The notes beneath the pieces are model-generated. The model worked only from the letters and a program-made list of their open reading frames with translations. It searched no databases and was not told the origin of the DNA. 64,000 nucleotides of DNA, from positions 1 to 64,000 of the forward strand of contig NZ_FRAD01000008.1 of NCBI RefSeq assembly GCF_900142225.1, in the 5' to 3' direction. Below are positions 8,390 to 16,819 of the stretch, in pieces. Each line of letters opens with the position of its first letter. Within the stretch, counting starts at the first letter, position 1. The position numbers and the translations under genes were made by a program. The DNA is from Hathewaya proteolytica DSM 3090. GTDB taxonomy: Bacteria; Bacillota; Clostridia; Clostridiales; Clostridiaceae.

Positions 8390-9751
8390 TTAGTTTTGTT
8401 TTATTTTTTTCGTAAGTTCTAATATGACACTGTCTAGAGTTTCATCTTTTTTTATACCTTCTGAGATTTTATCATAGGCGTGTATTACGGTGGTGTGGTC
8501 GCGCCCACCGAATTCTTCACCTATTTTAGGCAAGCTCATATCAGTTAGTTTTCTAGAAAGGTACATTGCTATTTGTCGCGGAAAAGCTATGTTACGTGTT
8601 CTCCTAGAGGATTTTAAATCTTCTATTTTTAAATTGTAATAGCTTGAAACTATATCTTGTATGCAGTCAATAGTGATTTGCTTTGACTGTTTGTTGGATA
8701 TTATGTCTTTTAGAGCTTCAGCTGCAAGATCCACACTTATGTTTTTATTTGTGAGAGACGAATATGCAACGACTCTGATAAGAGCTCCTTCAAGCTCTCT
8801 TATATTGGATTTAATTTTGTTTGCTATGTATACGAGAACTTCATTGTCTATGTCAAGATTTTCTACGTCTGCTTTTTTCCTTAATATAGCTATTCTAGTT
8901 TCAAAATCTGGGGCCTGTATATCTGTTATTAATCCCCACTCAAATCTAGAGCGCAGTCTATCTTCTAGTGTTGGAATCTCTTTTGGAGGACGATCACTAG
9001 ATAGGATTATTTGTTTATTTGCTTCGTGAAGAGCATTGAAGGTATGGAAGAACTCTTCTTGTGTCCTTTCCTTTCCGGCAATGAATTGAACGTCGTCTAT
9101 AAGTAAAACGTCTACGTTTCTATACTTGCTTCTAAACTCTTCATTTTTATCATCCTTTATGGAATTGATAAGTTCATTTGTGAATTTCTCAGAGGTTACA
9201 TATACAACTCTGCTTCTAGAATCATTTTGCAATATATAATGCCCTATAGCGTGCATAAGATGGGTTTTCCCCAGTCCCACTCCCCCGTATATAAAAAGCG
9301 GATTATAGGCTTTGGCAGGAGATTCAGCTACTGCAAGAGAGGCTGCGTGTGCAAATCTATTGCTGTTGCCTATGACAAAGGAATTAAAGGTGTATTTTGG
9401 GTTTAGTGTTGATGAATAAGTATCCTTGAAAGATGAATTCTTTTCGTTTCTGACAGATTTATCTCTGTCATTTTTTATTTCTACAGGTTCATCTATATAA
9501 TTTCCGCCTATTACAAGGTTTATTGTATATTGTTTGGAAGAAATCATTTGTATTGCATTGTTTATTAATGTTATGTATTTTGCTTCTAAAATATCTTTTG
9601 TGAAAGTGTTTGGGACAGACAATGTCAAAGTTGTATCTTTTAGGGATATTGGATCTATACTTTTTATCCAGGTATTGAAGCTAACTTCAGATAATTCACC
9701 CTTAATTATGTTTATACACTTTTCCCATAATGTTGCCAGTTGTATATCCAT
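8390..9751 (-). CDS. dnaA: Chromosomal replication initiator DnaA
   Basis: 453-residue initiator. Domain I (about 1-85), a short linker, AAA+ domain III with Walker A GGVGLGKTHLMHAIG (about 158-172) and Walker B VLLIDDVQF, and domain IV with the DnaA-box binding signature GGRDHTTVIHAYDKI near the C-terminus. ATG start after CGGAGGA. It is flanked on both sides by DnaA boxes, so it is likely autoregulated by DnaA binding upstream. Confidence 0.99.
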   Translation of the reverse strand: MDIQLATLWEKCINIIKGELSEVSFNTWIKSIDPISLKDTTLTLSVPNTFTKDILEAKYITLINNAIQMISSKQYTINLVIGGNYIDEPVEIKNDRDKSVRNEKNSSFKDTYSSTLNPKYTFNSFVIGNSNRFAHAASLAVAESPAKAYNPLFIYGGVGLGKTHLMHAIGHYILQNDSRSRVVYVTSEKFTNELINSIKDDKNEEFRSKYRNVDVLLIDDVQFIAGKERTQEEFFHTFNALHEANKQIILSSDRPPKEIPTLEDRLRSRFEWGLITDIQAPDFETRIAILRKKADVENLDIDNEVLVYIANKIKSNIRELEGALIRVVAYSSLTNKNISVDLAAEALKDIISNKQSKQITIDCIQDIVSSYYNLKIEDLKSSRRTRNIAFPRQIAMYLSRKLTDMSLPKIGEEFGGRDHTTVIHAYDKISEGIKKDETLDSVILELTKKIKQN

Positions 9752-9779
9752 TTGTATTCCTCCGTATATAGTGATTAAA

Positions 9780-10180
9780 AAAATTTTTATCTTGCTATTT
9801 TATCAACACATTATAAACATATAATTATTATAAAAAATAGTTCTATTTATGTTGTTAACAAATTCAAATATATTTATACACATGTTGATAATTATGTGTA
9901 TAGATAAAAAAAGTAACAAAAGATTATTGTTACGTATAAAAAGTTATGCACTACACCTATTTGTATTTTATCTGTAGTTTCAATGGAAATGAGGTATTAA
10001 AGATTATAATCAACAATTTATATAACAAGTTATGCACAATTTTATCCACAGCCTGTGCATAACTAAAGTTATCCATATGTTAATAACATTATAACATAAA
10101 TATATCAAATTTCTAAGTTGTATTCAATAAGTTATCCACAAAAACCACAATTTAATATTAAAAGTTATGCACAAATGGCC
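9780..10180. other. oriC: oriC part 1: DnaA-box cluster upstream of dnaA
   Basis: Dense DnaA-type 9-mers in the 680-bp gap between the divergent dnaA and rpmH: TTATCAACA 9800-9808, TGTTGATAA 9893-9901, TTATGCACA 10030-10038, TTATCCACA 10042-10050, TGTGCATAA 10054-10062, TTATCCACA 10132-10140, TTATGCACA 10165-10173, plus weaker copies. The 10030-10062 group has three boxes in 33 bp, the last inverted. The dnaA promoter must lie here on the minus strand. No protein gene is visible in the gap. Confidence 0.85.
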
Positions 10181-10281
10181 AATTTTATATGACATATAGC
10201 TGTCTGTTTATAAGACTTATGGCACTGAGATTTGTTTGATTAAAATGAATAATTTTATTTCTTATTGAGACAATACTTTTC

Positions 10282-10320
10282 TTGACATAATTGAAGAGTG
10301 ACTATATAATTGAAGAGTGA
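10282..10320 (+). promoter_or_regulatory. Consensus rpmH promoter with tandem repeats
   Basis: TTGACA (10282-10287), 17-nt spacer, TATAAT (10305-10310): a perfect sigma-A promoter for the rpmH-rnpA operon. The 15-mer ATAATTGAAGAGTGA occurs twice (10287-10301 and 10306-10320), 19 bp apart, so the copies overlap the spacer and the -10/start region. ACTC-AAAAT-GAGT follows just downstream. The repeats could be a regulator site; no regulator can be named. Confidence 0.85.
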
Positions 10321-10432
10321 TACTCAAAATGAGTTATAATTTTAATATGTTAATACATATTTATAGGCAATGTCTAAGAGACAGGACTATGATTAAAAAT
10401 AACAATAACTAAAAAGAAAGGAGTGGATACAT

Positions 10433-10567
10433 ATGAAAATGACATTCCAGCCAAAAAAGAGACAGAGACAGAAGGAACATGGCTTCAGAAAAAGAATGAG
10501 CACTGCTAATGGTAGAAACGTTCTTAAGAGAAGAAGACAAAAAGGAAGAAAGAAATTAACAGCATAG
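10433..10567 (+). CDS. rpmH: 50S ribosomal protein L34
   Basis: 44-residue very basic ribosomal protein, MKMTFQPKKRQRQKEHGFRK at the start and a KRRRQKGRKKLTA tail, matching L34 throughout. ATG start 9 nt after AAAGGAG. First gene of the rightward operon from oriC, upstream of rnpA as in nearly all bacteria. Driven by the consensus promoter at 10282. Confidence 0.98.
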   Translation: MKMTFQPKKRQRQKEHGFRKRMSTANGRNVLKRRRQKGRKKLTA

Positions 10568-10605
10568 GCCGCTTATGTGGCCTTTTTCTGTAGAAACAGA
10601 AAAAG
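10566..10605 (+). promoter_or_regulatory. Overlapping hairpins between rpmH and rnpA
   Basis: AGGCC/GGCCT (10566-10570 with 10579-10583) forms a short stem followed by T residues, like a weak intrinsic terminator beginning at the rpmH stop codon. CTTTTTCTG (10582-10590) pairs perfectly with CAGAAAAAG (10597-10605) and uses up that T run, so the two structures are mutually exclusive. This could tune rnpA expression relative to the abundant L34; it is inferred from pairing only. Confidence 0.45.
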
Positions 10606-10622
10606 CTTTAGGGAGCCATAAG

Positions 10623-10964
10623 ATGAAAGAGATTAAGAAATTTAAAATAAGGAAGAATTCTGATTTTCGTATCATATATAGGAAGGGAAAATCTTTATCA
10701 AATAAATTTCTTGTGTTGTACGTTAAAAAGAACAATCTAGGTTATAATAGAATAGGTATTTCTGTAAGCAAAAAAGTTGGTAAGAGTGTGGTTAGAAGTC
10801 GAGTTAAAAGATTAATAAGAGAAAGCTATAGATTAAATGAATTTAATTTTAAAAAAGGATTTGATTTTGTTATTATAGCTAGGGTAGCTTCTAATAGTCA
10901 GAAATACAGTGTTATGGAATGTGCTTTGAAGGATTTATTTAAAAAGGCAGGTTGTATTGGTTAA
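10623..10964 (+). CDS. rnpA: Ribonuclease P protein component
   Basis: 113-residue basic protein subunit of RNase P, which matures tRNA 5' ends. The RNR signature appears as SVVRSRVKRLIRESYR (about residues 59-74), with the ISVSKKVGKS block before it. Start taken at ATG 10623, 7 nt after GGAG; an upstream in-frame ATG at 10575 would add 16 unconserved residues inside the intergenic hairpins. The yidD gene begins right after its stop. Confidence 0.95.
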   Translation: MKEIKKFKIRKNSDFRIIYRKGKSLSNKFLVLYVKKNNLGYNRIGISVSKKVGKSVVRSRVKRLIRESYRLNEFNFKKGFDFVIIARVASNSQKYSVMECALKDLFKKAGCIG

Positions 10965-10965
10965 A

Positions 10966-11175
10966 GTGAAAAAAATATTGATTTTTATGATAAAATTGTA
11001 CAGGAAGTATATATCTCCGTTAAAGCGCCCTTGTTGTAGGTTTTATCCTACATGTTCTCAATATGCCATGGAGGCAATTGAAAAGTATGGTGTCTTCAAA
11101 GGTGGAATTATGGCTATAAAAAGAATATGTAAATGCAATCCTTATAATAAGGGAGGATATGATCCTGTAAAATAA
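10966..11175 (+). CDS. yidD: Membrane protein insertion efficiency factor YidD
   Basis: 69-residue YidD (DUF37) protein, recognised by the LYRKYISPLKRPCCRFYPTCSQYAMEAI region with three cysteines and the CNPYNKGGYDPV tail. It sits between rnpA and yidC, its usual place, and aids YidC-dependent membrane insertion. GTG 10966 gives the family-like start MKKILIF; a TTG at 10957 overlapping rnpA is possible. The ribosome binding site is poor, suggesting coupling to rnpA translation. Confidence 0.92.
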   Translation: MKKILIFMIKLYRKYISPLKRPCCRFYPTCSQYAMEAIEKYGVFKGGIMAIKRICKCNPYNKGGYDPVK

Positions 11176-11194
11176 CTTTAGGAGGTATTATTAA

Positions 11195-11866
11195 GTGAAT
11201 TTTTTAGTAAAGCCCATGGAAGCGGTATTAGAGTTTCTTCATAGTTACATGGCTATGGTATTTTCAAATCCAGGTGTAGCATATGGTTTAACTATTATAC
11301 TGCTTACTTTTATTGTGAGACTTATAATTTTCCCTTTAAATTACAAGTCAACTAAATCTATGATGAAGACAGCTGAGATTGGTCCTAAAATGAAGGCAAT
11401 CCAAGAAAAATATAAAAGCAATCCTCAAAAGCAAAATGAAGAAGTTATGAAGCTTTATAAGGAGGAAGGTGTAAATCCTATGGCTGGATGTCTTCCTTTA
11501 TTAATCCAAATGCCTATATTATTTGGTCTCTTTGGTGCGTTTAATGAGCTTAAAGGTATACAAGGAGTAAGCTTTTTGTGGTTACAGGATCTTGCATCAC
11601 CAGATAAGTTATATATTTTACCTATGTTATCTGGAATAACTTCTTATTTTATCGGAAAAATTACTCCTACTGTGGTTATGTCAACAGATAGTGCTCAGCA
11701 AAACCAGCAGAAGACAATGAATATTGTGATGACAGTGATGATGGTAGTTATGACTATTCCAATAAAATCAGCTCTTGCTTTGTATTGGGTTACTAGTAAT
11801 GTAATTCAATTGATTCAAAATCTATTTATGATTTGGATATTTAAAAAACAGAAAAAAAATGATTAG
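11195..11866 (+). CDS. yidC: Membrane protein insertase YidC/Oxa1 family
   Basis: 223-residue Oxa1/YidC insertase. Several membrane segments are visible (about 20-45, 95-115, 140-165, 180-215), with the catalytic arginine expected in TFIVRLIIFPL (about residue 41) and the charged cytoplasmic hairpin KMKAIQEKYK. There is no lipobox cysteine, unlike B. subtilis SpoIIIJ, and the protein is short, as in other clostridia. GTG start after TAGGAGGT. Between yidD and jag. Confidence 0.95.
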   Translation: MNFLVKPMEAVLEFLHSYMAMVFSNPGVAYGLTIILLTFIVRLIIFPLNYKSTKSMMKTAEIGPKMKAIQEKYKSNPQKQNEEVMKLYKEEGVNPMAGCLPLLIQMPILFGLFGAFNELKGIQGVSFLWLQDLASPDKLYILPMLSGITSYFIGKITPTVVMSTDSAQQNQQKTMNIVMTVMMVVMTIPIKSALALYWVTSNVIQLIQNLFMIWIFKKQKKND

Positions 11867-11925
11867 CCTTTAGGGGGAAGACGTTCCTTTCTATGAGTTT
11901 ATTAAGATTGAGGTAGGTGTTTAGA

Positions 11926-12558
11926 GTGAAAACCTTAGAAATGACAGGGAAAACTGTAGATGATGCTATTGAGAATGCATTGTTGCAGTTGGATGTTGTC
12001 AGAGATGATGTAGATGTTGAGATAATTGAAAAAGGTAGTAAGGGTTTTTTTAGTATATTTGGTGCGAAACAGGCTAAAGTTAAAGTAATGGTTAAGAAAA
12101 ACTTTGTAAAGGATGCTCATAAGTTTTTATCTGATGTTCTAAATACCATGGGAGTTAAAGCTGAAATTTCCATTAATGAAGTTAAGGATACATTGCATAT
12201 AGAGTTAATTGGTGATGGAATGGGCATACTTATTGGCTACAGAGGTGAGACATTAGATGCACTACAATATTTAGTAAGCTTAGCTATAAACAAGGGCATT
12301 GACGATGGATATAAACGAGTTGTGCTGGATACTGAAGGTTATAGAAAAAAACGTGAGGAAACATTATTAAGGCTTTCGGATAAATTGGCAAAGAGAGTTA
12401 AATTGTATGGTAAAACTGTTAAGTTGGAGCCTATGAATCCGTATGAAAGAAGAATTATTCATTCTAGATTACAGAACAATCCTTATGTAAAGACTTATAG
12501 TGAGGGTGAAGAACCTTACAGAAGAGTTATTATTGAGTCAAAAAAGACTTTCAGATAG
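11926..12558 (+). CDS. jag: RNA-binding protein Jag/KhpB
   Basis: 210-residue protein with the Jag N-terminal domain (MTGKTVDDAIENALLQL), a KH-like middle region with GYRGETLDALQYLVSLAIN (about 106-124) and a C-terminal R3H domain with PMNPYERRIIHSRL. KhpB works with KhpA as a global RNA-binding protein linked to cell elongation. Start taken at GTG 11926, about 8 nt after GAGGTAGG; an in-frame GTG at 11917 is too close to that site. Downstream of yidC, its usual partner. Confidence 0.93.
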   Translation: MKTLEMTGKTVDDAIENALLQLDVVRDDVDVEIIEKGSKGFFSIFGAKQAKVKVMVKKNFVKDAHKFLSDVLNTMGVKAEISINEVKDTLHIELIGDGMGILIGYRGETLDALQYLVSLAINKGIDDGYKRVVLDTEGYRKKREETLLRLSDKLAKRVKLYGKTVKLEPMNPYERRIIHSRLQNNPYVKTYSEGEEPYRRVIIESKKTFR

Positions 12559-12702
12559 TGAGATTTCTTTTGAGCTGTTGACTTTTGTCAGCAGCTTAAT
12601 TTATTTAATTTTAAACATAATAATTTTGAAGCTTAATTGTATATGTGGTAAAATAGTTTAAGTGGTTTTCCATATATGATTGATTTAGAAAGGAATAGAA
12701 TT

Positions 12703-14094
12703 ATGAGAGAATTTGATACCATCGCTTCAGTTGCTACAAGTATTGGTGAAGCAGGAATTTCTATAATAAGAGTTTCCGGAAAGGATTCTCTTAAAATTGT
12801 GGGAAAAATTTTTAAATCTAAGAATGGTGAAGATATAAATCAGATGAAAACGTACACCATGAGATACGGTTTCATTGTTGATGATATGGGAAATGAGATC
12901 GATGAAGTTATTGTTAGTTTTATGAAGGGGCCTAGAAGTTTTACTGCAGAGGACACTGTGGAGATAAATTGTCATGGCGGTGTTGTTGTAACTAGCTGTG
13001 TTTTAGAGCAGGTTATAAAATCAGGTGCAAGATTAGCTGAGCCTGGTGAGTTTACAAAAAGGGCTTTTCTAAATGGAAGAATTGATTTGAGTCAGGCGGA
13101 AGCCGTCATTGATATTATACAGGCTAAAACTAAATTAAGTGCTCAAACCGCTATAAGGCAGTCAAAGGGCATGATTTCCAGGGAAATACAAGAGCTTAGA
13201 GAAAATATTCTTGATATAATAGCAAAAATAGAAGCTACTGTTGATTATCCAGAGGAAGATTTAGAGGAAGTAACCAATGAAATGGCTACAGAAGAGATTA
13301 AAGTTTTAATTAATAAGATTGATAACCTTTTAGTGAAAGCTGATGAGGGAAGGATTATTCGCCAGGGAATCCGCCTCGTCATAGTTGGAAAGCCTAATGT
13401 AGGAAAATCTTCGCTTTTAAATGCTCTTTTGAAAGAGAAAAGGGCTATTGTAACGGATATTCCTGGAACTACTCGAGATGTAATTGAGGAGTTTATAAAT
13501 ATTGATGGTGTTCCCGTTCAAGTTGTGGATACCGCAGGTATAAGAGATACAGAGGATGTTATAGAGAAAATTGGAGTTGAGAAATCTAAGGAAAAAATCG
13601 GCGAAAGTGATCTTATAATATTTATGTTAGATACTAGCAGGAAAATTGACAATGAGGATAAGGAGATTTTTAACTATATAAAAGATAAAAAATATGTAGT
13701 TCTTTTAAACAAGGTTGATTTATTTTCAGAGCAAGATAAGGACGCGGCTCTATGTGAAGATTTTATTATGTCTATGGAGGCAAAAAAATACTTTATATCC
13801 GCTAAAACGGGGCAAGGTATTGATATGTTAAAGCATATCATTAAGGATATGTTCTTTAAAGGCCAAATTGATACTGATGACATATTTATCACCAACAATA
13901 GACACAAAGAAGCTTTGGTAAAATCTAGAGAAAACCTTTGCAATGCTCTTGAAACTCTATCTAATTGCTTTGCTATTGATCTTGCTTCTATTGATTTAAG
14001 AAATTCGTGGAGTGATTTAGGTCAGATAACTGGTGATACAATGGAAGAGGATATTGTACATAAAATCTTTTCAAAGTTTTGTCTAGGAAAGTAG
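12703..14094 (+). CDS. mnmE: tRNA U34 modification GTPase MnmE
   Basis: 463-residue GTPase that with MnmG makes the (carboxymethyl)aminomethyl modification of wobble uridine 34. N-terminal folate-binding domain (1-118), helical domain, G domain with GKPNVGKSSLLNALL (P-loop), DTAG and NKVD, and the terminal FCLGK with the catalytic cysteine. ATG 12703 follows GAAAGGA; nine codons upstream in frame are unconserved. mnmG follows 10 bases after the stop. Confidence 0.97.
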   Translation: MREFDTIASVATSIGEAGISIIRVSGKDSLKIVGKIFKSKNGEDINQMKTYTMRYGFIVDDMGNEIDEVIVSFMKGPRSFTAEDTVEINCHGGVVVTSCVLEQVIKSGARLAEPGEFTKRAFLNGRIDLSQAEAVIDIIQAKTKLSAQTAIRQSKGMISREIQELRENILDIIAKIEATVDYPEEDLEEVTNEMATEEIKVLINKIDNLLVKADEGRIIRQGIRLVIVGKPNVGKSSLLNALLKEKRAIVTDIPGTTRDVIEEFINIDGVPVQVVDTAGIRDTEDVIEKIGVEKSKEKIGESDLIIFMLDTSRKIDNEDKEIFNYIKDKKYVVLLNKVDLFSEQDKDAALCEDFIMSMEAKKYFISAKTGQGIDMLKHIIKDMFFKGQIDTDDIFITNNRHKEALVKSRENLCNALETLSNCFAIDLASIDLRNSWSDLGQITGDTMEEDIVHKIFSKFCLGK

Positions 14095-14104
14095 AGGTGA
14101 TATT

Positions 14105-15982
14105 GTGTATAATGGCGGAGATTTTGATGTAATCGTTGTGGGTGCAGGTCATGCTGGTTGTGAAGCAGCTTTAGCTTCATCTAGAATGGGATGCAAAACC
14201 CTAGTTTGTACTATAAACTTAGATAGTATAGCCCTTATGGCTTGTAACCCTAATATAGGTGGTACGGCAAAGGGGCATCTTGTAAAAGAAATAGATGCCC
14301 TTGGTGGTGAAATGGGAGTTAATATAGATAAGACTTTTATTCAATCTAGGATGTTGAATACTTCAAAGGGCCCAGCTGTTCATTCTTTGAGAGCTCAGGC
14401 AGATAAGAAGAGGTACTCGGAGTCTATGAAGCATGTGCTAGAAAATCAACCTAACTTGACTTTAAGGCAGTTGGAAGTTGTTAGCCTTGATATTGAAGAT
14501 AATCGTGTTAAGGGTGTTGAAACGAGAAATGGTGCCTATTTTAGCGCAAAAGCCGTGGTAATTACTACGGGAACGTATTTAAAATCTAATATTATTATAG
14601 GAGATGTTCAATTTCAAGAGGGGCCTGCGGGCCTAAGCTCTTCATTATATTTGTCATCTTCATTAGAAAAGGCAGGTTTAGCTTTGAGAAGGTTTAAAAC
14701 CGGAACTCCTTGTAGAGTTAATAGGAGAACTGTGGATTTCTCAAAGATGACAATTCAAAATGGTGACGAAAATATAGTTCCATTTTCATTTTTAAATGAT
14801 GGTTTGGATGTGGAACAAATCCCATGTTATCTTACATATACAAATGAAGAAACTCATGATGTTATAAGAAAAAATATCAATAGAAGCCCTTTGTATAACG
14901 GATCCATTAAAAGTACGGGTCCAAGATACTGCCCTTCAATTGAGGATAAGGTTATGCGTTTTCCTGATAAGGAGCAACACCAGGTATTTATTGAACCAGA
15001 GGGGTTAAATACTGAAGAAATGTACGTTCAAGGTATGTCTAGCTCTCTTCCAGAAGATGTGCAAATAGAGATGCTTAAAACTATCCCAGGTCTAGAAAAT
15101 GTGGAGATCACAAGGACGGGGTATGCTATTGAATACGATTGTATAGATCCAACTGAATTGAAGTTGTCTTTAGAAACAAAGAAAATACAAGGGTTGTTTA
15201 CTGCAGGGCAGATAAATGGAAGTTCTGGATATGAGGAGGCTGGCAGTCAAGGATTAATTGCTGGCATAAATGCAGCTAGGATGGTGAAATGTCAGGAGCC
15301 ACTAGTATTAAAGAGGTCTGACGCATACATTGGGGTATTAATAGATGATTTAATAACTAAGGGTACTAATGAACCCTATAGGATGATGACATCAAGGGCT
15401 GAGTATAGATTGGTTTTGAGACAGGATAATGCTGATTTAAGGCTTACTGAAATAGGTAGAGAGTTTGGGTTGGTAGATGATATAAGGTATAGCAAGTTTA
15501 TCAACAAAAAGAATCAAATAGAAGATGAATTAGATAGAATAAAAAAACTCCAGGTAACTGGTAAAAAGGAAATTGAAGAATTTCTTATTGAGAAGGGTTC
15601 TACTCCTTTGAAGAAGCCAATTTCTCTGTATGAGCTAATTAAACGCCCAGAATTAGACTATTTTATTGTAGAAGGTTTAGATGTCAGTAGGCCTGAATTG
15701 CCCCATGATGTCAGAGAACAAGTTAATATTATGGCAAAATATGAGGGGTACATCACAAAGCAGCTAGAACAAATTTCTCAGTTTAAAAAGTTTGAAAATA
15801 AGAAGATCCCTTATGATATAAATTATGAGGAGATAAGTGGGCTTAGAATAGAAGCAATTCAAAAATTAAGTAAGCTTTCTCCGGACAATATAGGTCAGGC
15901 TTCTAGGATATCTGGTGTTTCACCAGCGGATATTTCGGTTTTACTTGTATATCTTGAACAATATTACAGAAATAATAAATGA
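14105..15982 (+). CDS. mnmG: tRNA U34 modification enzyme MnmG (GidA)
   Basis: 625-residue FAD-dependent partner of MnmE. The N-terminal dinucleotide motif VVGAGHAGCEAALA is at about 10-23, followed by NPNIGGTAKGHLVKEIDALGG. The FKTGTPCRV segment and the GQINGSSGYEEAGSQGLIAG FAD-binding block are conserved, and the C-terminal MnmE-binding helices are present. GTG start after AGAGGTGA. Same operon as mnmE and rsmG. Confidence 0.97.
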   Translation: MYNGGDFDVIVVGAGHAGCEAALASSRMGCKTLVCTINLDSIALMACNPNIGGTAKGHLVKEIDALGGEMGVNIDKTFIQSRMLNTSKGPAVHSLRAQADKKRYSESMKHVLENQPNLTLRQLEVVSLDIEDNRVKGVETRNGAYFSAKAVVITTGTYLKSNIIIGDVQFQEGPAGLSSSLYLSSSLEKAGLALRRFKTGTPCRVNRRTVDFSKMTIQNGDENIVPFSFLNDGLDVEQIPCYLTYTNEETHDVIRKNINRSPLYNGSIKSTGPRYCPSIEDKVMRFPDKEQHQVFIEPEGLNTEEMYVQGMSSSLPEDVQIEMLKTIPGLENVEITRTGYAIEYDCIDPTELKLSLETKKIQGLFTAGQINGSSGYEEAGSQGLIAGINAARMVKCQEPLVLKRSDAYIGVLIDDLITKGTNEPYRMMTSRAEYRLVLRQDNADLRLTEIGREFGLVDDIRYSKFINKKNQIEDELDRIKKLQVTGKKEIEEFLIEKGSTPLKKPISLYELIKRPELDYFIVEGLDVSRPELPHDVREQVNIMAKYEGYITKQLEQISQFKKFENKKIPYDINYEEISGLRIEAIQKLSKLSPDNIGQASRISGVSPADISVLLVYLEQYYRNNK

Positions 15983-16007
15983 TTAATAAAAGGTAAGGTA
16001 TGTGTAT

Positions 16008-16727
16008 ATGATATACTATGATATTTTAAATGAAGCATGTAAGGATGTTGGAATTGATTTTAATGAGACTATGTATAATCAGCTCATTCTTTACAAAGAT
16101 TTAATAAAAGAATGGAATGAGAAGATTAATCTTACTGCAATTACTGAGGACCACGAGATTATAACGAAGCATTTCATAGATTGTATAAAAATTTTTAAGT
16201 TTGATGAGCTTAAGGAACAAAAAACAGTTATCGATGTGGGAACTGGTGCAGGTTTCCCTGGTATACCTATGAAGATTGTATGTCCCTCTATGGAAGTTGT
16301 ATTGCTTGATTCACTTAATAAAAGAATTAATTTTTTAAATCTTGTAATTGAAAAGCTGAATTTAAAGGGTATTTCAACTATTCATGGAAGAGCTGAGGAT
16401 TTTGCAAGGCCTGACAAGTTAAGAGAAAAATTTGATGTTGCAGTTTCAAGAGCTGTGGCAAATATGTCTGTTCTCAGTGAATTTTGTATGCCTTACGTAA
16501 AGAATGGTAAATTCTTCATTGCATTAAAAGGGCCTGCAGTGGAGGAGGAGTTGAAAGAAAGTAGGTTAGCTATTGAAAAGCTCGGCGGAAAGATGTATCA
16601 ATTAATTCCTGTGGATATTCAAGATAGTGATTTAAATCATAATCTTGTTGTTGTAAAAAAAATCACAAATACACCAAAACAATATCCTAGAAAAGCTGGA
16701 GTAATAACTAAAAAACCGCTAAAGTAG
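16008..16727 (+). CDS. rsmG: 16S rRNA m7G527 methyltransferase RsmG (GidB)
   Basis: 239-residue class I methyltransferase that methylates G527 of 16S rRNA using S-adenosylmethionine. The SAM motif DVGTGAGFPGIPMKI is at about 69-83; upstream WNEKINLTAI is the family signature, and VAVSRAVANMSVL follows. ATG 16008 is preferred, about 9 nt after AAGGTAAGG; GTG 16002 is possible. Loss of this enzyme is known in other bacteria to give low-level streptomycin resistance. Downstream of mnmG as usual. Confidence 0.95.
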   Translation: MIYYDILNEACKDVGIDFNETMYNQLILYKDLIKEWNEKINLTAITEDHEIITKHFIDCIKIFKFDELKEQKTVIDVGTGAGFPGIPMKIVCPSMEVVLLDSLNKRINFLNLVIEKLNLKGISTIHGRAEDFARPDKLREKFDVAVSRAVANMSVLSEFCMPYVKNGKFFIALKGPAVEEELKESRLAIEKLGGKMYQLIPVDIQDSDLNHNLVVVKKITNTPKQYPRKAGVITKKPLK

Positions 16728-16819
16728 TGTCTATTTAATTCACATAAAATGAATAATGTAGTAAAATATAGATATATGGTGGAAATAATTTCTTATATTT
16801 AGGGAAAAGGAGTGTTTTT

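Noticed and set aside
9752..10432. CRISPR-like repeats in the repeat-rich origin gap
   Set aside because: The repeats are 9-mer DnaA boxes in both orientations with irregular spacing. No CRISPR array, insertion sequence, transposase or prophage gene was seen anywhere in the window.
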